11,867 bases of DNA, taken from the NCBI GenBank assembly GCA_017552165.1, contig JAFZCF010000093.1, positions 1-11,867 on the forward strand. Reading direction: 5' to 3'. This document shows positions 1 to 5,667 of this stretch, one piece after another (the stretch's first letter is position 1; the number at the start of each line of letters is the position of its first letter). The position numbers and the translations under genes were made by a program. Origin of the DNA: Clostridia bacterium (GTDB lineage Bacteria; Bacillota_A; Clostridia; Oscillospirales; CAG-272). The notes beneath the pieces are model-generated. The model was not told the DNA's origin. It did no database searches and saw only the letters and a list, made by a program, of their open reading frames with translations.

Positions 1-809
1 CCCCTCTCGACCACGTATTTTTCTGCGAAATTAACAGCAAATGTACCAAGTCCTTGATGGTGATACTTATCATTTACAACAAGCATACTGATCCAGGCAG
101 TATTATTCCCGAGCAATCCACTTATCTTTAACCACGTAACCGGCATACATCCGCGACAGACAAGAAAGTTTTGCTCATCAATGTTTTCAGACGAAAGCAT
201 CGTTTTAAAATCATCAAAAGATATGTCTCCTACGTGAAGAGCATTTTCATTTTTTTGCGTATGGATCATAGCAACAAATTGAACTTCATCTGCCGTGGCG
301 GGAATAACATTAATGTTGTCTTTAAGTTCAATTTCAAACATTAAGTCCCCGTCGTTAATCAGTTCATTGAACGGTTCATATGCCTTCTCGCAAAAGCCCA
401 TCGATTTTTGAAGTGAGATGCTTGCGTAATTATCCGGATCCACATAGCAGCGAAGAATTTTTGCATTCAGCTCAAGCAGATGATTAATTGCCGCTTTTAT
501 CATACTGCTTGCTATGCCCATTCTTCGATACTCTTTTGCAACAAATAAATCACCGTAATCCCATAGCGCTTTGTCTTGTCCATTCTGTACGCAGTATAGT
601 CTTCCGACCACATTGTCATTTTGGTCACCAGCCACAACGCTAAAGCAATCATAAAAATAGTCATCGGAAAAAATAAAGTGTCGAATGCGATTAACCCATT
701 CTGGGGCTTTAGAATGCCATTGACCCAAGGCAATCTTTTTTGCAATATCATTGGTGAGATATTTGCTGATTTGGATACTGATGATTTCTTTTTCGAGTTT
801 TTCGTTCAT
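1..809 (-). CDS. Tandem GNAT-family N-acetyltransferase (C-terminus cut by window edge)
   Basis: The reading frame is open from an ATG at 809 to the left edge (269 codons visible, no stop). Two acetyl-CoA-binding motifs can be seen. The first is VAKEYRRMGIASSM near residues 90-103 (R-R-x-G-I-A), followed by NYASISLQKSMGF near 127-139, a typical GNAT motif-B region. The second is LVVNDKYHHQGLGTF near 243-257 (Q-G-L-G), so the protein carries two GNAT domains in tandem, the second incomplete here. GNAT enzymes transfer an acetyl group from acetyl-CoA to an amine; the substrate cannot be read from the sequence. An AGAGG ribosome binding site lies about 9 nt upstream of the start. The gene is much more AT-rich than most of the window, which suggests horizontal acquisition. 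GNAT fold: confident. Tandem architecture: likely. Substrate: unknown. Confidence 0.85.
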   Translation of the reverse strand, partial: MNEKLEKEIISIQISKYLTNDIAKKIALGQWHSKAPEWVNRIRHFIFSDDYFYDCFSVVAGDQNDNVVGRLYCVQNGQDKALWDYGDLFVAKEYRRMGIASSMIKAAINHLLELNAKILRCYVDPDNYASISLQKSMGFCEKAYEPFNELINDGDLMFEIELKDNINVIPATADEVQFVAMIHTQKNENALHVGDISFDDFKTMLSSENIDEQNFLVCRGCMPVTWLKISGLLGNNTAWISMLVVNDKYHHQGLGTFAVNFAEKYVVER

Positions 810-848
810 TTTTTGTTTCCTCTTTTCTTTTTTTAATATGTACTGGTT

Positions 849-867
849 CCTTTGACAAAATCAAAGG
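849..867 (-). promoter_or_regulatory. Leader hairpin upstream of the GNAT gene
   Basis: A perfect 7-bp inverted repeat (CCTTTGA, 5-nt loop, TCAAAGG) lies 40 nt before the acetyltransferase start, within its predicted leader. A second, weaker repeat (GATAAA at 869-874 with TTTATC at 888-893) sits just upstream. No U-tract follows either hairpin directly, so they do not look like terminators. They could be an operator or a leader structure. Confidence 0.35.
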
Positions 868-937
868 CGATAAATTATGCCGATGATTTTATCAACGTTT
901 GTATTTTATCCACCTCACTTTCATATATGATATGCTA

Positions 938-963
938 ATTATAGCAAAAAAAAGCGTTGTCAA
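938..963 (-). promoter_or_regulatory. Candidate sigma-A promoter for the GNAT gene
   Basis: On the minus strand a perfect TTGACA (963-958) is followed by a perfect TATAAT (943-938). The spacer is only 14 nt, including eight consecutive T. Both hexamers are consensus, but the spacing is 3 nt shorter than the optimum of 17, so activity may be weak or activator-dependent. The predicted leader is about 120 nt. Confidence 0.45.
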
Positions 964-1015
964 TATGTTTTGTAAATTTTTTTAGCGACATTTAGAGGAA
1001 AGCATCGAAAGGTTT

Positions 1016-1250
1016 TCATTTGAGAGCAGCTTTTTTCAAAAACCTCTTGATAAACGGACAAATGTTATTGCCGTATGACATATCGATATCAGATTCATCA
1101 AGCACAGACGTGTCATCGGTAATCACGACAGCGTGATCTGCGTTCGCATAGACGTATCGATGAAGGAGATATTGGTATTATTGCTCTAACAACCGCATAA
1201 AACAGCGATTGCGGAGACAAATATAATCATTTTTAAGACGTCGCTTTCAT
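1016..1250 (-). pseudogene. Remnant of a small lipoprotein gene
   Basis: An ATG at 1250 has an AAAGGAG ribosome binding site 11 nt upstream, but its frame stops after five codons. One frame over, 1230-1186 encodes MIIFVSAIAVLCGC, a hydrophobic stretch ending in a lipobox-like L-C-G-C, followed at once by TAG. Adding one A to the AAA just after the first ATG would restore a typical lipoprotein signal peptide (M-K-S-D-V-L-K then the hydrophobic core). In a third frame, 1177-1016 is open for 53 codons, reads like real protein (for example HAVVITDDTSVLDESDIDM) and ends in a basic tail before TGA. I read this as a lipoprotein gene broken by frameshifts and a stop. Sequencing errors or chance remain possible, and I do not recognise the family. 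Confidence 0.4.
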
Positions 1251-1281
1251 TGTACGCCTTTCTCCTTTTGAATCAATTATT

Positions 1282-1300
1282 AAAAAACGGTATTGCCGTC
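1282..1300 (-). terminator. Probable terminator of the dipeptidase gene
   Basis: On the minus strand the stop codon region forms a short stem (ACGG, loop CAATA, CCGT, plus a possible G-T pair) followed directly by six T. The stem is short, so efficiency is uncertain. It overlaps the dipeptidase stop codon. Confidence 0.5.
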
Positions 1301-1958
1301 ATTTTCTGAGATATCCGGATGACACAGGGAACTCGAAATACGTGTCGGGATACGGTTCGTCATTCAGGCGGAAATGCCACCATTCGCAGCTTATGGGCGC
1401 GAACCCGTTTCTCGTCATAATGCTGCGGAGCGTCATGCGGTTTTCAAACTGTTCGTCGGTTATGCCTCTGTAATCCGGGTGGGATATCTCGCTGAACAGA
1501 TCGAAGGGGCCGCCCATGTCGAGCTCTTTGCCCGACGCCATATCAAAAAGCGTCAGATCGACGGCGCTCCCGCGGCTGTGGCTGGACTGCTTTGCTATAT
1601 ACCCTTTTGAAAACAGCTCCTGCTTTTCGAGCTCGGGATAGAAATACGGCTTCATTCGTATATCCTGGTCTTCTATTCCCCATAAAATAAAATGCCTGAC
1701 GGCGCATACCGGGCGGTACGCGTCGAAGATCTTTAGACGGTAGCCGAGCACCGCGGCCTCGCCGGCGGCGGCCTTCAGCGATCTCGCGGCCTCTTTTGTG
1801 AGCAGAGCACACGGCTCCTCGTATCCGTCGATCCTTTCGCCGACGAAATTATACGTTGAGTAATAGCGGATCTCCTGTATTACGTTCGGGACGAAATCCG
1901 CGAGGACCGCGAATCCCGAGGGATCAAATCTTATATCGTTTTTGCCGCTGCTGTTCAT
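1299..1958 (-). CDS. D-alanyl-D-alanine dipeptidase, VanX/DdpX type (peptidase family M15D)
   Basis: This 219-residue zinc dipeptidase should hydrolyse free D-Ala-D-Ala. Visible family motifs are SSHSRGSAVDL (residues 125-135, with zinc ligands His127 and Asp134) and CEWWHF (191-196, with catalytic base Glu192 and zinc ligand His195). FDAYRP (78-83) carries Arg82, which matches the transition-state arginine of VanX. The length is close to VanX (about 200). No signal peptide is present, so it should act in the cytoplasm. No vanH/vanA ligase or VanRS pair lies beside it, so peptidoglycan dipeptide recycling or nutrient use is more likely than glycopeptide resistance. It is transcribed alone from its own promoter at 2078-2106 behind a structured leader. 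The ribosome binding site is weak (GGCGGA/GCGGA before the ATG at 1958). Confidence 0.9.
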   Translation of the reverse strand: MNSSGKNDIRFDPSGFAVLADFVPNVIQEIRYYSTYNFVGERIDGYEEPCALLTKEAARSLKAAAGEAAVLGYRLKIFDAYRPVCAVRHFILWGIEDQDIRMKPYFYPELEKQELFSKGYIAKQSSHSRGSAVDLTLFDMASGKELDMGGPFDLFSEISHPDYRGITDEQFENRMTLRSIMTRNGFAPISCEWWHFRLNDEPYPDTYFEFPVSSGYLRK

Positions 1959-2006
1959 TGTCCGCTAATCCGCCAAATCTCATTTTATTGCTTCGTTTTA
2001 GGGGAA

Positions 2007-2067
2007 ATACGGCCTTCCCGGCGCCGTTTCAAGGTGAGCGAAAACCGCAGAAAAGGCGCGGCCGTAT
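2007..2067 (-). promoter_or_regulatory. Structured 5' leader RNA of the dipeptidase gene
   Basis: Beginning about 4 nt after the predicted transcription start, the leader can fold into one long nested structure. The outer helix is 8 perfect pairs (2007-2014 with 2060-2067). An inner 5-bp GC helix (2021-2025 with 2055-2059) follows after a one-sided 6-nt bulge (2015-2020). Next come a 4-bp helix (2027-2030 with 2050-2053) and an apical GCG/CGC hairpin (2038-2048). No T-tract follows, so it is not a simple terminator. It matches no riboswitch class I recognise. A regulatory role is inferred from the structure and position. Confidence 0.45.
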
Positions 2068-2077
2068 AACCGCGATA

Positions 2078-2106
2078 ATTATACCAGATTTCCCGTTTTT
2101 TGTCGA
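2078..2106 (-). promoter_or_regulatory. Sigma-A promoter of the dipeptidase gene
   Basis: On the minus strand TCGACA (2106-2101, one mismatch to TTGACA), a 17-nt spacer and a perfect TATAAT (2083-2078) give a predicted start near 2071. This leaves a leader of about 112 nt before the ATG at 1958. The promoter begins just after the rpsR terminator. Confidence 0.8.
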
Positions 2107-2111
2107 GAGAT

Positions 2112-2142
2112 AAAACAAAAAACCGGCCGTGTAGGCCGGTTT
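2112..2142 (-). terminator. Intrinsic terminator of the rpsF-ssb-rpsR operon
   Basis: A perfect 9-bp stem (AAACCGGCC / GGCCGGTTT, loop of 5 nt) is followed on the minus strand by a T-rich tract (six T, G, four T). It lies 10 nt after the rpsR stop codon. Confidence 0.92.
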
Positions 2143-2151
2143 GAATCATTG

Positions 2152-2538
2152 TCAGTCGCTGAGGAAGGGGAGCAGCGCCATGTGGCGGGCTCTCTTAACG
2201 GCGACGGTGAGCTGGCGCTGATGCATTGTGCAGGTGCCGCTCGCTCTTCTCGGAAGTATCTTCGATCTCTCGCTTATGCACTTTCTGAGTCTGCCGATGT
2301 CCTTGTAATCGATATGATCGATCTTGTCAACGCAGAAGATGCAGACCTTTCTGCGTCTTTTCTGCTGGCGGGCAGCGGGCTTCTTTTCAGCGGGAGCTTT
2401 GTTTTCGCCGTCGGCTGCGGGAGCGGCTTCCTCTTCGGTAGCGGCGACCTCGGCCTCTGCGGCGGCCTCGACTGCTTCCTCGACGACCTCTGCGGCCTCG
2501 ACGGTCTCGGCGACAACTTCGTTTTCAACTGTATCCAT
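2152..2538 (-). CDS. rpsR: 30S ribosomal protein S18 with long acidic N-terminal extension
   Basis: S18 binds 16S rRNA as a heterodimer with S6 on the 30S platform. The conserved core starts near residue 59: RRRKVCIFC (62-69), HIDYKD (75-80), [12 protein letters not shown] (92-103) and [20 protein letters not shown] (105-124). Cys66, Cys69, Cys103 and His106 could form a zinc site (inference). Usual S18 is about 75-90 residues; this one is 128 because of a 58-residue N-terminal extension rich in Glu, Ala and Val (14 Glu in the first 45 residues) ending in a Lys/Arg-rich stretch. The extension appears to be translated: an AGGAGG site lies 9 nt before the ATG at 2538, and there is no comparable internal start. 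It is the last gene of the operon, 30 nt after ssb. Confidence 0.96.
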   Translation of the reverse strand: MDTVENEVVAETVEAAEVVEEAVEAAAEAEVAATEEEAAPAADGENKAPAEKKPAARQQKRRRKVCIFCVDKIDHIDYKDIGRLRKCISERSKILPRRASGTCTMHQRQLTVAVKRARHMALLPFLSD

Positions 2539-2568
2539 TGATGCTTATCCTCCTGTATTGATATCTCC

Positions 2569-3027
2569 TTAGAACGGGAGATCCGATTCGCCCGACAGAG
2601 TGTCGAACGAAAGGTCGGCAGGAGCCGAGAAATCCGGCTGCCTGTCGGAAGCGCCCTGATCCTGCGACGGACGTGCTCCGCTCTCGGACTTTGAGTCGAC
2701 GAACATCGCGGAATCAACGACTACGTCGGTCGCGTAGCGCTTCTGGTTGTTGTTGTCGGTCCACGAGCGGGTCTGAATAGCGCCCTCTACGCAGATCGAG
2801 CTGCCTTTGTGAAAATACTTCGTGATGAACTCCGCCTGCTGACGCCATGCGACGCAGTTGATGAAATCGGCGGCAGATCCGCCGTCCTGGCTGTCGCGGC
2901 TCTGGAATCTGCGGTTCACGGCGATCGTGAAGCTGCAGACCGAGACGCCGTTCGGCGTGGTCCTAAGTTCAACGTCTGAGGTCAGTCTGCCCCCGAGTAT
3001 AACACGGTTAAGGTTAAAGTTTGCCAC
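2569..3027 (-). CDS. ssb: Single-stranded DNA-binding protein
   Basis: SSB coats single-stranded DNA during replication, recombination and repair, and recruits partner proteins through its C-terminal tip. The 152-residue protein shows the OB-fold start NLNRVILGGRLTSDVELR (5-22), then FINCVAWRQQAEF (55-67), GSSICVEGAIQTRSW (75-89) and RYATDVVVD (97-105). A flexible Gln/Ser/Asp-rich linker follows, ending in an acidic tip, ESDLPF, that matches the canonical D-D-I/L-P-F. The start codon is GTG (3027-3025), supported by GGAGG 8 nt upstream. It begins 3 nt after the rpsF stop codon, so the two are probably translationally coupled. The rpsF-ssb-rpsR order is standard in Bacillota. Confidence 0.97.
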   Translation of the reverse strand: MANFNLNRVILGGRLTSDVELRTTPNGVSVCSFTIAVNRRFQSRDSQDGGSAADFINCVAWRQQAEFITKYFHKGSSICVEGAIQTRSWTDNNNQKRYATDVVVDSAMFVDSKSESGARPSQDQGASDRQPDFSAPADLSFDTLSGESDLPF

Positions 3028-3030
3028 GGG

Positions 3031-3327
3031 TCAGGCCTCCTTTGCTATGACTATCGAGCGCATAATGCCTTCGGTTATGCCGTATATACGCTCAAGCTCT
3101 GCCGGGAACGACGTCGGAGCGTCGAACTCGACGAGTACGTAGTAACCCTCGTTCAGGTCGTTGATCGGGTAGGCGAGGCGGCGTTTGCCCCACTCCTTGA
3201 CCTCTTTGATCGTGCCGTTTTCGGATATGAGAGAAGTGAACTTCTCGACGACTGCCTTTACTGCGTCGTCTCCCTCAGACAGATCCACGATGAACATGGT
3301 CTCGTACGATGCGATTCTTCTTTCCAT
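3031..3327 (-). CDS. rpsF: 30S ribosomal protein S6
   Basis: S6 pairs with S18 on the platform of the small ribosomal subunit. The 98-residue length is typical. Recognisable family segments are YETMFIVD (8-15), EWGKRRLAYPINDLNEGYYVLVEF (45-68, hallmark W-G-K-R-L-A-Y) and IMRSIVIAKEA at the end. The ATG at 3327 is preceded by AAGGAGGTG with 7-nt spacing. It is the first gene of the rpsF-ssb-rpsR operon, directly behind a perfect sigma-A promoter and a hairpin-rich leader that may let the S6:S18 complex repress its own synthesis. Confidence 0.97.
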   Translation of the reverse strand: MERRIASYETMFIVDLSEGDDAVKAVVEKFTSLISENGTIKEVKEWGKRRLAYPINDLNEGYYVLVEFDAPTSFPAELERIYGITEGIMRSIVIAKEA

Positions 3328-3333
3328 TTTTAC

Positions 3334-3399
3334 ACCTCCTTATGGACATAAGACCGCCGCCGACTGTTTTGCGGCGGTAAGGAGAAACGAACATTTCTC
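3334..3399 (-). promoter_or_regulatory. Hairpin-rich rpsF leader, candidate S6:S18 autoregulatory element
   Basis: The roughly 74-nt leader contains three hairpins. The first is GAGAAA/TTTCTC (3399-3382). The second is an 8-bp GC stem ACCGCCGC/GCGGCGGT with a 10-nt loop (3378-3353). The third is a 5-bp stem CTTAT/ATAAG (3352-3339), directly adjacent, that takes in the start of the ribosome binding site. Many bacteria have a conserved leader before rpsF that binds the S6:S18 complex and carries essential CCG nucleotides; CCG triplets are present in the second stem here. Matching this leader to that family is inference; I could not align it to a covariance model. Confidence 0.5.
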
Positions 3400-3407
3400 A
3401 AATAGCA

Positions 3408-3436
3408 ATTATACCACGGCAATTGGTGAATGTCAA
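3408..3436 (-). promoter_or_regulatory. Consensus sigma-A promoter of rpsF-ssb-rpsR
   Basis: Perfect TTGACA (3436-3431), a 17-nt spacer and perfect TATAAT (3413-3408) on the minus strand. The predicted start is near 3401, which leaves a leader of about 74 nt. This fits a highly expressed ribosomal protein operon. Confidence 0.93.
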
Positions 3437-3530
3437 GCGGTTTTTTTTACTTTTCGTTCATTTCTTCATTCGCTTTTTTGCCGCCCCGCGCGCGGCCGCC
3501 CGTTCTTTCATTTTTGCGGAGACCGGGGAT

Positions 3531-3561
3531 AAAAACCGCAGCCCCGCCGGGCGGGGCTGCG
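3531..3561 (-). terminator. Intrinsic terminator after the oxidoreductase gene
   Basis: A perfect 10-bp GC-rich stem (CGCAGCCCCG / CGGGGCTGCG, 5-nt loop) is followed on the minus strand by G and five T. It lies about 38 nt after the stop codon of the Gfo/Idh/MocA gene and closes the six-gene operon. Confidence 0.92.
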
Positions 3562-3598
3562 TGTGTTCGTATCTTTTTCCGGCAGGGTCTGACGGGCG

Positions 3599-4651
3599 TC
3601 AGAATACGCCGTGGATGACCTCGTTCCTTTCGGCTGACTCAAATGACGTCTCCATTATCTTCATCACGCGGCGGAGCTGCGGATGGGTGATGAGCTGCGG
3701 CTCGAGACCGTCAATCGCCCGGCAGACGTTGCGGTAGAAATCGTGAACGTCGGACTCCGGCATCGGGATAACGAGATTCTCAATGGTCTCCTTCGTCCTC
3801 GGGGCCATAGTCTTTGTTATGCCCGTCTGGGCCCTGATGGGCGTCGCGTCGTGCTCCTCTTCGAGCCGCATGACGGTCACCTCCATCGGTTCGTTCCATT
3901 CCCTTATAACGGCCGTACCGTTTTCGCCCCTCACGTAGAACCTCGGGAGGGTTATGTAGTTGCAGGTGCCGACCTCGACGGTGTAGACGACGCCGCTCTC
4001 AAAGGTCATGACAATGTGACAGCCGTCGTCGACTTCCTTGTTCCTGATGTGGTCCATGCGGGCGTAGATCGAGGTCACGTTCCCGGGAAAGGTGAAGAGC
4101 GCCTGATCTATCAGATGAACGCCCCAGTCGAGCACCATGCCGCCGCCGTGCGCCTTTTCCTGGCGCCAGTCGCCGGGGATGCCGCGGCTGCCGTGCACTC
4201 TCGATTCGACGGAAATGATATTTCCGATGGTGCCGTCCTTTACGAGGTCCTTGATCGCGAGGATGTCGGTGTCCCAGCGCCTGTTCTGGTGGACCGTGAA
4301 GAGCGAGCCCGTCCTCTCGGACGCGGCGACCATCTCGTCGAGCTCCTCCGAGTTGAGGGCCACGGGCTTTTCGCATATTACCGCCTTGCCGTGCTCGAGG
4401 GCCTTTATCGTTATGTCTTTGTGACAGTCGTTCGGGACGGCTATCGTGACGAGATCGACCTCCGGGTCGTTCAGTACCGCTTCAAGCGAGGGGTAGGCGA
4501 TCTCGCCGGGAGAAAGGGGACGGACGTTGTACTGATCGGGATTTATATCGTATACGCCGCGGAGATTGACTACGTCGCTCTGCCTTGCCATTATTGCGTG
4601 CCAGCCGCCCATGCCGCCGTAACCGATTATCGCGAGATTTTTCTTTTTCAT
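3599..4651 (-). CDS. Gfo/Idh/MocA family NAD(P)-dependent oxidoreductase
   Basis: The 350-residue protein has the two-domain layout of this family. The Rossmann domain begins with IIGYGGMGGWH (8-18, G-x-G-G-M-G dinucleotide-binding loop) and carries the hallmark CEKPVAL (93-99), whose Lys95 is the conserved catalytic lysine. The C-terminal alpha/beta domain has HQNRRWD (121-127) and GGGMVLDWGVHLID (169-182), with Asp175 and His179 in the usual D-x-G-x-H-x-x-D pattern. These cytoplasmic enzymes oxidise or reduce a hydroxyl or keto group of a sugar, inositol or related polyol; the substrate is not readable. It follows a sugar-phosphate isomerase-like gene by 47 nt, a common pairing in sugar or inositol breakdown, so the two probably share a pathway. 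An AGGAG site lies about 11 nt before the ATG at 4651. It is the last gene of the operon. Confidence 0.93.
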   Translation of the reverse strand: MKKKNLAIIGYGGMGGWHAIMARQSDVVNLRGVYDINPDQYNVRPLSPGEIAYPSLEAVLNDPEVDLVTIAVPNDCHKDITIKALEHGKAVICEKPVALNSEELDEMVAASERTGSLFTVHQNRRWDTDILAIKDLVKDGTIGNIISVESRVHGSRGIPGDWRQEKAHGGGMVLDWGVHLIDQALFTFPGNVTSIYARMDHIRNKEVDDGCHIVMTFESGVVYTVEVGTCNYITLPRFYVRGENGTAVIREWNEPMEVTVMRLEEEHDATPIRAQTGITKTMAPRTKETIENLVIPMPESDVHDFYRNVCRAIDGLEPQLITHPQLRRVMKIMETSFESAERNEVIHGVF

Positions 4652-4698
4652 GTCAGGAACCGCTCCTATGGGAATATGATTGAAAACGCCGTTTCCTT

Positions 4699-5667
4699 TC
4701 AGGCCCAGCTCATCGAGCCGGGTTTGGGCTCGTCGATTATGACGCCGCGGAGGAAATCGATGGCTTTTTTAAGCCCCTCGTCGAGGGACATGAGACTGTC
4801 CTCGTGCTCTATCGACATGACCTTGTCGTAGCCGACGAGGCGGAGAGCCGAGACCATATCGCGCCAGTAGCTTTCGGAATTGCCGTAGCCGCAGGAGCGG
4901 AATATCCACGAGCGGTGGAGCTCGTCGCCGTAATGCTTGGTGTCGAGCACGCCGAACTTCGCGGTGTTGTATTTGTCGATCTTAGTGTCTTTCGCGTGGA
5001 AATGGTATATCGAATCGCCGAGCTCGCGGATGGCGGCTACCGGCTCGATGCCCTGCCAGATGAGGTGGGACGGGTCGAAATTGACGCCTATGACCTTGCC
5101 GATCTCTTTTCTGATGCGGAGCGCCGTCTCGGGGTTGTAAACGCAGAAGCCGGGGTGCATCTCAAAGGCGATCTTTGTCACTCCGTGGGCGAGGGCGAAG
5201 TCCGACGCCTCGCGCCAGTAGGGAAGGAGCACGTCGTTCCACTGCCAGTCGAGGATGGTGAGGAAATCGTCCGGCCACGGGCAGGTCACCCAGTTCGGAT
5301 ATTTCGAGCCCTCGCTGTCTCCGGGACAGCCGGAGAAGCCGACGACGGTGTCTATTTCGAGCATCTCGGCGAGCAGGACCGCCTGTCTGAAATCGTGATC
5401 GAAGGATTTTGCGATCTCTTTGTCGGGATGGACGGGGTTGCCGTGCACCGAGAGGGCGCAGATGTCAATATCGTAGGTGTTGAAGGTCTCGCGGAACTTG
5501 TAAAACTCGGTCTTGTCCGACAGAAGGACGTCGGGGTCGCACTGGTTTTTGCCGGGATATCCGCCGGCTCCGATCTCGACCGTGTCGATGCCGAACTTTT
5601 TCATGACGTCGAGCGTCTCGGCGAGCGTCTTGTCACCGTAAAGGTTTGCAAATACTGATAGTTTCAT
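4699..5667 (-). CDS. Sugar phosphate isomerase/epimerase (xylose isomerase-like TIM barrel)
   Basis: The 322-residue protein belongs to the AP-endonuclease-2/xylose-isomerase-like TIM-barrel family, which includes inositol pathway enzymes (IolE, IolI) and ketose epimerases. Probable divalent-metal ligands lie at the ends of barrel strands: Glu169 in KIAFEMHPGF, Asp198 and His201 in NFDPSHLIWQG, His224 in YHFHAKDT, and Glu287 in MSIEHED. The first strand (MKLSVFANLY) and VEIGAGGYPG (30-39) are also typical. The ATG at 5667 overlaps the stop of the upstream membrane protein gene by 4 bp (ATGA), and GGAG lies 7 nt before it, so translation is probably coupled. Together with the downstream Gfo/Idh/MocA enzyme it suggests sugar or polyol conversion. 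Fold: confident. Exact substrate: unknown. Confidence 0.92.
   Translation of the reverse strand: MKLSVFANLYGDKTLAETLDVMKKFGIDTVEIGAGGYPGKNQCDPDVLLSDKTEFYKFRETFNTYDIDICALSVHGNPVHPDKEIAKSFDHDFRQAVLLAEMLEIDTVVGFSGCPGDSEGSKYPNWVTCPWPDDFLTILDWQWNDVLLPYWREASDFALAHGVTKIAFEMHPGFCVYNPETALRIRKEIGKVIGVNFDPSHLIWQGIEPVAAIRELGDSIYHFHAKDTKIDKYNTAKFGVLDTKHYGDELHRSWIFRSCGYGNSESYWRDMVSALRLVGYDKVMSIEHEDSLMSLDEGLKKAIDFLRGVIIDEPKPGSMSWA

Larger units (their letters stand above)
810..1298. other. AT-rich intergenic stretch without an intact gene
   Basis: This 490-bp stretch holds the GNAT promoter and leader hairpins (849-963), a degraded lipoprotein-like reading frame (1016-1250) and a hairpin with a T-tract at the end of the dipeptidase gene (1282-1300). 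I find no intact ORF with a convincing start in it. Composition changes sharply at about 1300, to GC-rich DNA on the right. Confidence 0.6.

Noticed and set aside
3458..3511. 17-codon basic ORF on the minus strand between the oxidoreductase terminator and the rpsF promoter
   Set aside because: No ribosome binding site, lies after a strong terminator with no promoter of its own, and is composed of low-complexity Ala/Arg/Lys codons.
3683..4831. Long plus-strand ORF of 382 codons antisense to the oxidoreductase and isomerase genes
   Set aside because: The minus-strand frames have clear family motifs and ribosome binding sites. The antisense frame has no recognisable motif and is a by-product of GC-rich codon use.
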